From: Bacteroidota bacterium
Lineage (GTDB): Bacteria; Bacteroidota; Bacteroidia; J057; JADKCL01
Direction: 5' to 3'
Length of the DNA: 64,000 nt
Assembly: GCA_016718825.1 (NCBI GenBank)
Contig: JADKCL010000065.1
Span: 234,241-298,240, forward strand
Part shown: piece after piece, positions 18,707-27,925 of the stretch
Layout of the letters: each line of letters starts with the position of its first letter
Position numbering within the stretch: the first letter of the stretch is position 1
Notes under the pieces: model-generated
What the model was told of the DNA's origin: nothing
The model's input: the letters and a program-made list of their open reading frames with translations, nothing else
The model's database searches: none
Program-made: the position numbers and the translations under genes

Positions 18707-21700
18707 ATGAAGAGATTTTTCGGATTCGTTTTGGCTTTTGTTTTCCCCTCCATGGCGCTTTTGGCGCAAGATACGGTGGTCGTGCAGACACTCACGTACG
18801 ATTCGACAACGCGGGCTGGTGTTTGGACCTTTCCTTCGGATACCAATTCCTGGCGCAAGGTCATCATGCAATATTCCATGCGGTGCCACGATGCTTTGAT
18901 CGGCAATGCCAACAACGTCGGCTGCTACGAATGGGATTACAGCTGCAATACCATCATCACCGACTCCAGCCGCACGGATTCGGCCAAACGGACCGCTCCC
19001 GACCATGTCATTTCCAATTTTTCGGGTCAGCAATTTGCGATTACCAATGCGACGACCTATTCCTATTGGGACTACTTGCAGCATAACGTCACGTATTCGG
19101 GTGTCGTATCCGAGAATACATACGGCGTCTTGGGGACTTCGCCGGCAGCGCAAAATTACCCATTCGGTACCGCCAACCGTGTCGGCAAGTCGCAATTTCT
19201 CTGGACCGCCACCGAACTCAGCGGCCAAGGCCTCACCGCAGGTCAGATTACAAGCATGCGCTTGAATCTGGCGAGTCTGGGTTCGCAAGCCGACTTCATG
19301 CGCATCAAAATCAAACCCACGTCCGCCACGACCTTGGATCCCAACAGCCCCAACCTCAGCGGATTCACCGAAGTTTATTTTGTCAACACGCCATTCCCCG
19401 CGACAGGCTGGCAGCAATTCAATTTCTACGCACCGTATGTCTGGAACGGGACGGACAATTTGATCGTCGAATTCAGCTACCGCAATCAAAACAGCGGCAC
19501 CAACAACGGCGTCAATTGCTACAATGTCGGCTCCGACATGGGCCTCTACACCAATTCCGTTGACAAATACATCGAATTCAGTGGCGCGGAGCATATCGAC
19601 GTGGATCCCACCGCATTCAGCAACATCACCAACGAAATCACCGTCTCATTCTGGTCTTGGGGCGCTGCGAATCTTCCCGCGAATACCGGCATCTTTGAAG
19701 GCACCAACGCCTCCGGCGCACGCGCAACAAATGTGCACTTGCCATGGAGCGACAGCAATGTCTATTGGGATTGCGGCGCGGATGGTGCTGGGTATGACCG
19801 CATCAGCAAGCCCGTCAATGCAGCGGATTTCCGCGGACGGTGGACCCACTGGGCCTTCACCAAAAATGCGGTCACCGGGGAAATGAAAATCTGGATGGAC
19901 GGCCAATTGTTCCATTCGGGAACAGGCAAGACCAAACCGATGGACATTCGCAACTTCCGCATCGGCGGTGGTTTGGGCTGCTGCTATGATTATTATGGTA
20001 AGGTCAATGAATTTCAGGTGTTTAGCACTGCCTTGGATGGGCCAACCATCCAAAACTGGATGTACAAGGACTTGAACGGCGGTCACCCCAACTACGCCAA
20101 CTTGGTGGCCTATTACAAATTTGACGAGGGCACGGGCGTGACCATCAACGATGCTTCCCCGAATGCCACCACCTGTACCGCCGCCGGCGCGCCTGTTTGG
20201 GGCGAAGTCGATGCAAGTGCCTTGTACCGCAATTTCACAGTGACGCAGCAGCGCCCGCAGATTTACATGGTGCGTGGCGTGTACACGACCACCAACGACG
20301 TGACCACCACGATCCGTGACTCGGTCGCCGATGCCCCGCATCAAGTGATTTCCTACACGGTCATCAACAACAACCTCGTGCCGGTCGATACCAATTATTA
20401 CTTCCAATCCGGCTGGCAATATGTCTACGACGCCCAATCCGGTGCGGTGATCGATTCGATCAGCTCCGTGACCGATAGTTTGCTCAACATCACCACGCTG
20501 GATTATTACGCCAAAACCCCGGCCCGCTACGAAATCATGTCGTTTGTGACGCCTTACGGCAACGGCCTCGACCTTGGCATCAACGGCGTGATGTGGGAAT
20601 TTGACATGTCTGACTTTATCCCCATTCTCCACGGCGCCAAGCGGATGTCGATGGAATACGGCGGCCAAAACCAAGAGGAAATCGACATCCGTTTCCTGTT
20701 TATCAGAGGAACGCCTCCCCGAGAAGTGCAGAATATACAGCCGATTTGGCCATTGGCGTCGCATGGCATGACGACGATTTTCAATGATGGCGCCTACGAG
20801 CCGCGGAATTTTGCATTGCCGCTCAACAGTGCAGGCTGGAAAATCCGTTCGACGATCACCGGGCACCAACAAAACGGCGAATTCGTAGCCCGTTGGCATT
20901 GGTTGAACATCAATGGCGGTGCACAAGAGGCACGTTGGAGGGTTTGGAAGGAATGCGCCGACATGCCGGTCTATCCACAAGGCGGAACTTGGTTGTATGA
21001 CCGCGCCGGATGGTGCCCGGGCGTGCCTTCGGACCTCTACGAACTTGAAGTAGGCGCGCAGGGAAATCCGGGAGACACCTTGGAAGTGGACTATGGCATG
21101 GACGTCGTATCCAATACCTCTGCCACCAACTACCTGAACTGCACGCAGTTTGTGACTTATGGTCCAGCGAATTTTACGCTCGACGCAGCTGTGACCGACG
21201 TCAAGCGTCCGAGCAAAAACGTCCGTTACAAACGGTTCAACCCTGCTTGCAACCTGCCGATTGTGATCATCCGCAACGAAGGCACGACGACCATCACAAG
21301 TTTGGTGATCACATACAATATGAAAGGCGGCCCAACCCGCACATTCAACTGGACGGGCAGTTTGGATTTCTTGCAATCGACCGAAGTCACCCTGCCCGTC
21401 GACAATGCGTCGTTCTGGACGGGGACAGAAAGCGTGTTTGAAGTGGAATTGACCGCTCCGAATGGCGGCGTTGATCAGCAGCCTGACAACGATGGCTACG
21501 CAGTACCCTACGATGCCTGGGACAATTATGTGGGCGCCACGATGGATTTTTACTGGCGCACCAACAATCAGCCGGCGCAGAATGTATGGCGTCTGTACGA
21601 TGAAAACGGAACCGTGATTTTGCAGTCTTCGCCGTTTTTGGTGGCGAACACCACATATACAGAGGTGTTTAACCTGCCGCAGGGCTGCTACACCCTCAAG

Positions 21701-22132
21701 TTTGATGACTTGGGCGACGATGGCCTGTATTACTGGGCATCTCCCAACAACGGGACGGGCTTTGCACGCACCCGCGAAGACGGCAACGTCCGCAAGATCT
21801 TCAATGCCGAATTCGGGAAGTTTTTCAAATACGATTTCTGGACCGACGGCACATTGGTCGGCAACGATGTCCAACGCCCGGAGCGCATTGTCCTCTATCC
21901 GAATCCGTCTTCAGGCCGATTCAACCTCGACATGGAGGGCTTTTTGGATACCCACCTGCAACTGGAAGTCTTTGACATGAGCGGCCGCAAGGTTTGGGGT
22001 CAGGAAACCGATTCCGGCAACATGAATTTCATCCAGTTCCAAATCGACCTCAGCAACTGCGCCAACGGCGCCTACGTTCTCAAAATCTGGGATGGCCACG
22101 AAATGAAATTCCGCGATTTGATCAAACAGTAG
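18707..22132 (+). CDS. Secreted PNGase F-like protein with LamG domain and T9SS sorting domain
   Basis: 1141 aa. A signal peptide (FGFVLAFVFPSMALLAQ) is followed by a PNGase F N-terminal-like region (TLTYDSTTRAGVWTFPSD, GCYEWDYSCNT). A LamG/concanavalin-like insert lies at about residues 287-490 (NEITVSFWSWG, RWTHWAFTKN, GEMKIWMDGQLFHSG). The PNGase F second domain is at about 598-781 (LDLGINGVMWEFDMSDF, STITGHQQNGEF, YPQGGTWLYDRAGWCPG). The C-terminus is a type A T9SS sorting domain (IVLYPNPSSGRFNLD to KFRDLIKQ). Secreted through the T9SS, it may remove N-glycans from glycoproteins. The middle insert is unusual; catalytic Asp/Glu positions need alignment. Confidence 0.8.
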   Translation: MKRFFGFVLAFVFPSMALLAQDTVVVQTLTYDSTTRAGVWTFPSDTNSWRKVIMQYSMRCHDALIGNANNVGCYEWDYSCNTIITDSSRTDSAKRTAPDHVISNFSGQQFAITNATTYSYWDYLQHNVTYSGVVSENTYGVLGTSPAAQNYPFGTANRVGKSQFLWTATELSGQGLTAGQITSMRLNLASLGSQADFMRIKIKPTSATTLDPNSPNLSGFTEVYFVNTPFPATGWQQFNFYAPYVWNGTDNLIVEFSYRNQNSGTNNGVNCYNVGSDMGLYTNSVDKYIEFSGAEHIDVDPTAFSNITNEITVSFWSWGAANLPANTGIFEGTNASGARATNVHLPWSDSNVYWDCGADGAGYDRISKPVNAADFRGRWTHWAFTKNAVTGEMKIWMDGQLFHSGTGKTKPMDIRNFRIGGGLGCCYDYYGKVNEFQVFSTALDGPTIQNWMYKDLNGGHPNYANLVAYYKFDEGTGVTINDASPNATTCTAAGAPVWGEVDASALYRNFTVTQQRPQIYMVRGVYTTTNDVTTTIRDSVADAPHQVISYTVINNNLVPVDTNYYFQSGWQYVYDAQSGAVIDSISSVTDSLLNITTLDYYAKTPARYEIMSFVTPYGNGLDLGINGVMWEFDMSDFIPILHGAKRMSMEYGGQNQEEIDIRFLFIRGTPPREVQNIQPIWPLASHGMTTIFNDGAYEPRNFALPLNSAGWKIRSTITGHQQNGEFVARWHWLNINGGAQEARWRVWKECADMPVYPQGGTWLYDRAGWCPGVPSDLYELEVGAQGNPGDTLEVDYGMDVVSNTSATNYLNCTQFVTYGPANFTLDAAVTDVKRPSKNVRYKRFNPACNLPIVIIRNEGTTTITSLVITYNMKGGPTRTFNWTGSLDFLQSTEVTLPVDNASFWTGTESVFEVELTAPNGGVDQQPDNDGYAVPYDAWDNYVGATMDFYWRTNNQPAQNVWRLYDENGTVILQSSPFLVANTTYTEVFNLPQGCYTLKFDDLGDDGLYYWASPNNGTGFARTREDGNVRKIFNAEFGKFFKYDFWTDGTLVGNDVQRPERIVLYPNPSSGRFNLDMEGFLDTHLQLEVFDMSGRKVWGQETDSGNMNFIQFQIDLSNCANGAYVLKIWDGHEMKFRDLIKQ

Positions 22133-22303
22133 TTGAATTGAGAATTGAGAAAGCCGAAGGGTTCAGCGAAGCTAATTGAGAATTGCGAAGCAACTGCGAA
22201 GCACATCACGAAACGGTGTCTCTTGGACGTAGTTCGCGCAAGCAATGCCTTTGAAAAAAGAACGCCAATGAGTAATCAGCGAAGCTAATGGATAATTGGT
22301 CGA

Positions 22304-22443
22304 CCGTGTAGAGACGTGGGCATGCCCCGTCTCTGCACGGTCAAATTGTTTCACGATTGCACGGTTCCATTGTTCCGTGATCGCACGTTTCCATTGTTCC
22401 ACGATCGCACGATCGCACCGTTGCATTGTTCCACGGTTCCATT
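22304..22443. repeat. Hairpin plus degenerate 24-bp tandem repeats
   Basis: An imperfect palindrome at 22304-22340 (ccgtgtagagacgtgg pairing with ccccgtctctgcacgg, 14 of 16) could end transcription of the PNGase F-like gene. It is followed by about four degenerate 24-base units built on ccattgttccacgatcgcac (22341-22443). The reverse-strand ORF with repeated RAIVEQW units is an artefact of this periodicity. The rest of 22133-22583 shows no gene. Confidence 0.6.
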
Positions 22444-22583
22444 CTAAAATAGTCCCACCGTCCAACGATCCAACCATCCGAGGATTCACCGTCCCACAGT
22501 CAAAAACACGCATTCGATCTTCGAAATTGCATTTGCGGGTAGAAACTATTATTTTGGGAGTCAATCACTTATCCTGCAATTCG

Positions 22584-23009
22584 ATGGAAATCAATGAACT
22601 TCGCAAATTGGTCGGGAATCTGGATCCAATGAATGAAAATGCCTATCTAGAAAACTCCCGCCTATTGTTGCAAAACAAGGAAGCCGCGTTGCCTTTTTTA
22701 CTGGAAGCCATGGTGGAGCCTCGGCGAAAGAAAACTGGCAAACCGGGCAATGACAATGAAGATCAGCGTGAAGGGGTGATTTTGACAATCGGAAGGACCA
22801 AAGATCAGGCTGCGGTGAAACCCTTGATCGCGCTATGGGAAACGACGCGTGCCGAAGATTGGTCAAACAAAATCGCCATTGAAGGAAGGATTGTTCAAGC
22901 GCTGAGGGAAATCGGTGGCGAAGAAGTACGTATTTTTTTCACCGACAACTTTGATCATCTCGGTGGAATGATGGCAAAGATGACCGCACGAGGCTTTCTC
23001 CGAAGTTAG
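22584..23009 (+). CDS. Small HEAT-repeat-like protein
   Basis: 141 aa from the ATG at 22584; the upstream in-frame extension is repeat DNA. It is predicted all-helical: LPFLLEAMVEP, AAVKPLIALWETTR, GRIVQALREIGGEEVRIFF look like two or three HEAT-type alpha hairpins. There are no catalytic residues, signal or membrane segment. It is probably a cytoplasmic protein-interaction module. It converges on the lipoprotein gene at 23067. Confidence 0.55.
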   Translation: MEINELRKLVGNLDPMNENAYLENSRLLLQNKEAALPFLLEAMVEPRRKKTGKPGNDNEDQREGVILTIGRTKDQAAVKPLIALWETTRAEDWSNKIAIEGRIVQALREIGGEEVRIFFTDNFDHLGGMMAKMTARGFLRS

Positions 23010-23066
23010 GTTGACCACTTAGGTCCTTCGGACGCACAGTCCGCCATTCAACCAAATTCCCAAAAA

Positions 23067-23573
23067 TCAATTCGAATAGACCTTGAATGCCACGTGGACA
23101 ATGCCCAAAATCGGCTTTGCCAAATCCTTGCTGTCGCCGTAGAGTTTGAGAAGGTATTTGCCGGGTAGGAGAGGGAGGCCACCGTTGACCGTCTCTTCCA
23201 GAACCCTGTCGGTCATGTTTTCCTTGAGTTGTCCACGCCATTCGCCTTTTTCATCCTTGAGCCGAATGGAAAAGCGTTTGTCTTCTTCCTTGCCGTCTGG
23301 ATATTGCAAGGTATAATACAGCGGCAAGGCATCCCAACCCTGAAGCTGATTGTCAAAATAGGTCAGCTCAAAGGCAAAATCGAATGGCCCCTTCTCATCG
23401 GAGGGCAATTCGAAGGCAAAACTCTCCGGACGGGTATTGCTCAAGCTGAAATCCAAAGGATCCGATTCGCCGACCCAAACCACGCGTTTGGGCGCAGATC
23501 CGCAGGAAATCAACAACGTTAGCCCGCAGAACAGGACCAACAGGAGCACTTTGGAGGCGGAATTTTTATTCAT
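23067..23573 (-). CDS. gldH: Lipoprotein, possibly gliding motility protein GldH
   Basis: 168 aa. The lipoprotein signal peptide ends LLISCGS. The length, the lipobox and the pattern (strand pair, then DEKGEWRGQLKENMTDRV, then GKYLLKLYGDSKDLAKPILGIVHVAFKV) fit GldH, a lipoprotein needed for gliding and T9SS function in Bacteroidota, but identity in this family is low and I judge by pattern only. It lies directly downstream of accA with a 32-base gap. If not GldH, it is an unassigned lipoprotein. Confidence 0.5.
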   Translation of the reverse strand: MNKNSASKVLLLVLFCGLTLLISCGSAPKRVVWVGESDPLDFSLSNTRPESFAFELPSDEKGPFDFAFELTYFDNQLQGWDALPLYYTLQYPDGKEEDKRFSIRLKDEKGEWRGQLKENMTDRVLEETVNGGLPLLPGKYLLKLYGDSKDLAKPILGIVHVAFKVYSN

Positions 23574-23605
23574 GTGCTGCGAATTGGAAACGAAGAGGCC
23601 ATCAA

Positions 23606-24634
23606 TCAGTGATCAGCTTCATTGTGCCCATTGGCAGGCTGCGAAGGATCCTCAACAAAACCCATTGCCGAGAATTTTGCAATGCGATGTTCGATGAGCT
23701 TCTCTACCGTCTTGGTTTTCAGATATTTGATATCTTTCTTGATCTGCTCCTTGACAGCTTTATAGGCCTCCTCAGGATTTTTATGTGCGCCTCCCAACGG
23801 CTCCGGAATGATGCCGTCGATGATTTTCATGCGCAGATTGTCTTCTGCGGTGAGTTTGAGTGCCTCCGCAGCTTCCTCTTTGTGGTCCCAGCTTCTCCAA
23901 AGGATGCTCGAGCAGGATTCCGGCGAAATCACAGAGTACCAAGTATTTTCCAACTGATAAATCCTGTCGCCAACACCAATGCCCAAGGCCCCACCGGATG
24001 CACCTTCGCCGATGACGATGCAGATAATCGGGACTTTCAAACGCGCCATTTCCAGGAGATTTCTTGCAATCGCCTCGCCCTGACCACGTTCCTCGGCTTC
24101 CAATCCAGGAAACGCTCCGGGGGTGTCGATCAAGGTCACGACGGGCTTTTCGAATTTCTCGGCAATTTTCATCAGGCGCAAGGCCTTGCGATAACCCTCA
24201 GGGTTCGGCATTCCGAAGTTGCGGTATTGACGGGATTTGGTGTCACGGCCTTTTTGCTGACCGATGAACATCACCGTTTGTTGTCCGATGCGGCCAAATC
24301 CGCCGACGATCGCCTTGTCATCTGCAAATGCACGGTCGCCAAAGAGCTCGATAAAGTCCTCGGCAATGTGCTCGATATAATCCAAGGTATAGGGACGCTG
24401 CGGATGGCGCGAAAGTTGCACCCGTTCCCAACGGCTCAAATTTCCAAAAATCTGATGCTTGAGTTTTTCGATGACCTCTTGCATCTCAACGATTTGCGCT
24501 TCCATCTCGGCTGCCTTCTCCAGGTCTTTCTTGCCACCCTTCAGCTTCTTTTCCTCAGCGCGTCGCTTGACTTCTTCCAGTTTCTCCTCCATCTCGACGA
24601 TGGGCTTCTCAAACTCCAATATGAACGTACTCAT
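23606..24634 (-). CDS. accA: Acetyl-CoA carboxylase carboxyltransferase subunit alpha
   Basis: 342 aa. The N-terminal helical coiled coil (MEEKLEEVKRRAEEKKLKG) is longer and more charged than in E. coli AccA. The family core follows: LSRHPQRPYTLDYI, ELFGDRAFADD, GQQKGRDTK, FGMPNPEGYRKALRLM, LIDTPGAFPGLEAEERGQ, GEGASGGALGIGVGDRI and SVISPESCSSILWR. It pairs with AccD to carboxylate acetyl-CoA to malonyl-CoA, the first step of fatty acid synthesis. AccD is not in the window. The C-terminal tail is short and acidic. Confidence 0.93.
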   Translation of the reverse strand: MSTFILEFEKPIVEMEEKLEEVKRRAEEKKLKGGKKDLEKAAEMEAQIVEMQEVIEKLKHQIFGNLSRWERVQLSRHPQRPYTLDYIEHIAEDFIELFGDRAFADDKAIVGGFGRIGQQTVMFIGQQKGRDTKSRQYRNFGMPNPEGYRKALRLMKIAEKFEKPVVTLIDTPGAFPGLEAEERGQGEAIARNLLEMARLKVPIICIVIGEGASGGALGIGVGDRIYQLENTWYSVISPESCSSILWRSWDHKEEAAEALKLTAEDNLRMKIIDGIIPEPLGGAHKNPEEAYKAVKEQIKKDIKYLKTKTVEKLIEHRIAKFSAMGFVEDPSQPANGHNEADH

Positions 24635-24831
24635 GTATCAAATCCTCCATTTTGGTAGGTGCCGAAACAACAAAAGTAAGGAGAAGGCGGGAAATGTGCT
24701 ATCGGAAATGACGATGAACGCGAATCCGATAAAAAACCTGAAAAGCCGCGATGGCATGCGACTATTGCAGTTTTTTTAATACCTTTTCGAAGTCTGCAAA
24801 GACAAACGTCACATTTTTTAATTCTAGGTTT

Positions 24832-26217
24832 ATGTTGAAGAAAATTACATTGATGCTAATGCTCTTGATGACAGCATCTTTGGGAGGATGGGAAGGCTTG
24901 AGCGCCCAAACAACCGTCTGCCCCAATGCTGCTGTCTCACTCACGGTCGGAGCGCATCGCGGCGCGGTGCAATGGGAAGCCTCCACCGACGGCGGCACCA
25001 CTTGGAATGCAATTCCGGGCGGGACCACCGACACCTTTCCCGTCACGCCGCAAGGCCCAATGGCCTACCGCGCAGTGATCACCGAAGGAACTTGCAATCC
25101 CCTTTATTCGGATACGAGCTACGTTGTCGTTTCCGACCTTGCAGCGAATGCGGGCGTGGACAAAATCTACTGCGCTGCACCTGTGATGATCGGCGGAAGT
25201 CCGGCGGGAACGGGTGGCAGTGCACCTTATACCTACAACTGGACGCCAGGAACGGGCCTGAGTTCGGCGACGGTGGCCAATCCGATGGCATCTCCAGCGA
25301 TCCCAACGTGGTACATTCTCTCTGTGGCCGACGCGATGGGATGCGTGGCAATGGATACCGTTTTGGTCGACACGGGCGCGGGAAGCCCCGGGACTGACTC
25401 CACGGTGTTTGCATTTACAGGTGGTGTGCAGCAATTCGTTGTGCCGCCCTGTACCGATTCCGTGATCATCCGCAGTTGGGGTGCGCAGGGAGAAAATGCC
25501 TTGGTGGGCGGTGCTACGGGTGGCCTCGGTGGATACGCAACGGGCAAACTTGCGGTCACACCCGGCGAAACGTTGACGGTCTACGTCGGTGGTCAGAATG
25601 GCTACAACGGCGGCGGTACCGGCGGTATCAATGGAAACTCAGGTGGGGGCGGCCCCATCGGCACCTTCGGTGGAAAAGGCGGTGGTGCATCAGATGTACG
25701 CAAAGCCGGCGCAGCCTTGGCCAATCGTGCGATCGTCGCAGGTGGCGGCGGTGGTGCAGGTCACAATGGCGTCTGGACAGGTTGTCAGGTCTCCGGACCG
25801 GGTGGCAATGGCGGCGCAGGTGGAGGCACAATTGGCTCCACCGGTGGCAACGGCGTGGGTACGCCCTGCAACTGCCTAGGCGGCGGTGGTGCTGGCGGCT
25901 TGGGCGGAACACAATCTGCCGGTGGTCTTCATGGAGCTTATGCCGGCAACACGGCTTGTTTGCGCACCTCATGGGGCCCTGGCACCGATGGTCAACTAGG
26001 CCTCGGCGGCAACGGTTCACTGCTGTACCACAATGGCACCGGTGGCGGTGGCGGCGGCGGTGGCGGCTACTACGGTGGCGGTGCCGCTGGAAACGGATCT
26101 GATACCACGCCCGGCGGCGGCGGTGGCGGCGGATCGAGCTACATCACCGGACTTGGTGGCGGTTCCACCTTGTCGGGTATTCAAAGTGGCAATGGCCGTG
26201 TTGTTATCCTTTTCTGA
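24832..26217 (+). CDS. Secreted glycine-rich surface protein with PKD-like domain
   Basis: 461 aa from the ATG at 24832 (in-frame extension upstream unlikely). A signal peptide (LMLLMTASLGGWEGLSAQ) is followed by an Ig/PKD-like region (TVCPNAAVSLTVGAHRG, GGSAPYTYNWTPGTGL). The last ~260 residues form a glycine-rich domain of the Gly_rich_2 kind (VVPPCTDSVIIRSWGAQGEN, GGGGGAGHNGV, and Gly runs to GGGSSYITGLGGG). No T9SS sorting domain is visible at the C-terminus (GRVVILF), unlike its neighbour. It is likely an extracellular adhesive or structural protein. The next gene starts 25 bases later and shares the PKD-like module. Confidence 0.65.
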   Translation: MLKKITLMLMLLMTASLGGWEGLSAQTTVCPNAAVSLTVGAHRGAVQWEASTDGGTTWNAIPGGTTDTFPVTPQGPMAYRAVITEGTCNPLYSDTSYVVVSDLAANAGVDKIYCAAPVMIGGSPAGTGGSAPYTYNWTPGTGLSSATVANPMASPAIPTWYILSVADAMGCVAMDTVLVDTGAGSPGTDSTVFAFTGGVQQFVVPPCTDSVIIRSWGAQGENALVGGATGGLGGYATGKLAVTPGETLTVYVGGQNGYNGGGTGGINGNSGGGGPIGTFGGKGGGASDVRKAGAALANRAIVAGGGGGAGHNGVWTGCQVSGPGGNGGAGGGTIGSTGGNGVGTPCNCLGGGGAGGLGGTQSAGGLHGAYAGNTACLRTSWGPGTDGQLGLGGNGSLLYHNGTGGGGGGGGGYYGGGAAGNGSDTTPGGGGGGGSSYITGLGGGSTLSGIQSGNGRVVILF

Positions 26218-26242
26218 TCCCACCCCATTAATTGAAAGCAAA

Positions 26243-27097
26243 ATGAAAAATTTGAAAAATACATTCCTGCTGGCAATGACGGTGGTGTTTTCCCTCCCCG
26301 CATTTGCCCAGACCTATATTCAGCACAACGTCAATCAGGCACCCTTGCTCATGGCCGATGCCGGAGCGAACGTCGATTTCTGTGCCGGAGATTCCATCCA
26401 ATTGGGTGGAAATCCTAGCGGAATCGGTGGAACTGCGCCATTAGCGTATTCTTGGGCACCACAAAACGTCCTCAATTCGCCGACCGTTCCGAATCCAATG
26501 GCTGGACCAACTGCGACGACGATCTTCTCCTTGCAGGTATTGGATGCACAGAATTGTTCGGCAGCTGTTCCTGTGACGGCGACCTTGGTTACGAGCACCG
26601 CTGCATTTTCGGCCGTGCCTAACCTCTTGTCCGTGGCCTTCACCGACCAAAGCACGAATGCCTCGACTTGGGCATGGACATTCGGCGACGGCGGCACAAG
26701 CACCACACAGAGTCCCACCCATACCTACGCGAATGCGGGCACCTATCTGGTATGCCTGACCGTGAATGCGGGCGCGAACTGCGAGCAAACGCTCTGCGAC
26801 TCCGTGACCGTGGTGGCAGTCGGCCTTTCGCAGGGGATGGCGAGCAACAGTATTCAGGTATTTCCCAATCCGGCGACGGGTGAATCCCTGAACTTCACCG
26901 TCAGCGGCGTGTCGCTGGCGCAGGATGTGCAGATCGAACTGTTTGACTTGCAGGGTCGTTCGGTGTTGCAATACAAGGGCAGCGGTGCGAATGCGCGGCA
27001 TATTCTGAATGTAAAGCAGCTTGCAGCTGGCACATATCAATACACGGTTCAGGCTGGCGAAAGCCGTTTGGGCAGTGGCAAGGTGGTGCTGCAATAA
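26243..27097 (+). CDS. PKD-domain surface protein with T9SS sorting domain
   Basis: 284 aa. A signal peptide (FLLAMTVVFSLPAFAQ) is followed by a PKD-like module (GGNPSGIGGTAPLAYSW, resembling the preceding protein), then a classical PKD domain (LSVAFTDQSTNASTWAWTFG, TYANAGTYLVCLTV), and a T9SS type A sorting domain (IQVFPNPATGESLNFTV to GSGKVVLQ). It should be exported by the T9SS and anchored or released at the cell surface. It is co-directional with the glycine-rich protein (25-base gap), so a joint structural role is likely. Confidence 0.75.
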   Translation: MKNLKNTFLLAMTVVFSLPAFAQTYIQHNVNQAPLLMADAGANVDFCAGDSIQLGGNPSGIGGTAPLAYSWAPQNVLNSPTVPNPMAGPTATTIFSLQVLDAQNCSAAVPVTATLVTSTAAFSAVPNLLSVAFTDQSTNASTWAWTFGDGGTSTTQSPTHTYANAGTYLVCLTVNAGANCEQTLCDSVTVVAVGLSQGMASNSIQVFPNPATGESLNFTVSGVSLAQDVQIELFDLQGRSVLQYKGSGANARHILNVKQLAAGTYQYTVQAGESRLGSGKVVLQ

Positions 27098-27112
27098 AGA
27101 ACCAAGCAGTAT

Positions 27113-27148
27113 GAAAAGGGCGTCACGGGCAACTGTGGCGCCCTTTTT
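27113..27148 (+). terminator. Intrinsic terminator after the PKD protein
   Basis: A stem of 13 pairs with one mismatch (aaaagggcgtcac pairing with gtggcgcccttttt), an 8-base loop, and a terminal T-run. Confidence 0.8.
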
Positions 27149-27223
27149 GATGGCTGGAAAGCGGAGTGCAAGAATATTTTTCGCTAAAAATCAGAGACTT
27201 AAAAAAAAGATTGGTTGCATTGC

Positions 27224-27253
27224 TTGGAATGAATGTTGAGAAGTCTATCTTTG
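27224..27253 (+). promoter_or_regulatory. Bacteroidota-type promoter for tRNA-Asp
   Basis: TTG at 27224-27226 and TATCTTTG at 27246-27253 are separated by 19 bases, matching the -33 TTTG / -7 TAnnTTTG pattern of the Bacteroidota housekeeping sigma factor. The tRNA begins 13 bases downstream. Confidence 0.65.
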
Positions 27254-27265
27254 CATCGCTTTACT

Positions 27266-27339
27266 GGATCGGTAGTTCAGTTGGTTAGAATGCCGCCCTG
27301 TCACGGCGGAGGTCGCGGGTTCGAGTCCCGTCCGGTCCG
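27266..27339 (+). tRNA. tRNA-Asp (anticodon GTC)
   Basis: 74 bases. The acceptor stem GGATCGG pairs with CCGGTCC (one G-T pair), with discriminator G. The D loop, anticodon stem CCGCC/GGCGG with loop CTGTCAC (anticodon GTC), and T arm GGGTTCGAGTCCC are all intact. CCA is not encoded. A promoter lies just upstream and a terminator directly follows. Confidence 0.95.
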
Positions 27340-27340
27340 C

Positions 27341-27370
27341 AAAAACAGCTTCGAAAGGGGCTGTTTTTTT
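27341..27370 (+). terminator. Terminator after tRNA-Asp
   Basis: aaaaacagc pairs with gctgtttttt around a short loop, with a T-run, directly after the tRNA. Confidence 0.75.
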
Positions 27371-27394
27371 GTTGTTGTAGCTTACATTTAAACC

Positions 27395-27727
27395 ATGAAA
27401 GCCCAATTCTATCTCCCACAAGTGCATGCGCATGGCGATCGGATGATTGTCATGGAAACCACCCTTTGCGATGAAGGCGACGAAGTATTCCTCGGTAGTT
27501 GGCAGGCTTTGGGGAGCGATTGGTGGATCGAATACGAACAGGGCTCTCGGCCGTACCTCCTGAAGATGATTGAGCTGATGCACAACAGCACCGAGGAGTT
27601 GTTACGTGATCAGGCAAAAGCCCTGTACCAAGCGTATGCCGACGGGCGGCTGGATTATTTGCTGAGCGTGAGCATCATGAAGGACTTCTCGGTGGACCGG
27701 GTGGAATTGCGACGGTTTGAATTGTAG
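27395..27727 (+). CDS. Hypothetical small protein
   Basis: 110 aa, soluble. The N-terminal half is beta-like (QFYLPQVHAHGDRMIVMETTLC), the C-terminal half helical (EELLRDQAKALYQAYADGRLDYLL). No signal, membrane segment or motif is recognised. It starts 25 bases after the tRNA terminator and needs its own promoter. A reverse-strand frame also crosses this interval but has weaker composition. Confidence 0.5.
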   Translation: MKAQFYLPQVHAHGDRMIVMETTLCDEGDEVFLGSWQALGSDWWIEYEQGSRPYLLKMIELMHNSTEELLRDQAKALYQAYADGRLDYLLSVSIMKDFSVDRVELRRFEL

Positions 27728-27777
27728 GCGCAGGATTTGGCGCAATGCGTCGTCTTGGGAAGTTTTGTCAATTCCGC

Positions 27778-27912
27778 AGGCTAAAGACCTACGGTAATTG
27801 AGTAGCCAAACCGCCGTGATCAATTACCGCTGAAATTGAGTCACATGTGCTTGGATTTTCTTGGCTCAATTTCAGTAGTAATATTGAACAGAATGCAGGC
27901 TACTCAATTTCC
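27778..27912. repeat. Nested inverted repeat and shared extragenic motif
   Basis: The outer arms ggtaattgagtagcc (27792-27806) and ggctactcaatttcc (27898-27912) pair 14 of 15. Inner arms gctgaaattgag and ctcaatttcagt pair as well. The 5' end carries aggctaaagacctacggt, found again (one change) at 36296. The block ends just before the IS4 element. It looks like a folded RNA or small non-autonomous repeat. Confidence 0.5.
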
Positions 27913-27925
27913 GTTTGCTTTAGCT

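Noticed and set aside
19646..21874. Long reverse-strand ORF (742 codons)
   Set aside because: It lies entirely within the PNGase F/LamG gene on the plus strand, whose domains and signal peptide are clear; the reverse reading has no motif.
22341..22443. Possible CRISPR array
   Set aside because: The units are degenerate, contiguous 24-mers with no spacers; no cas genes are nearby.
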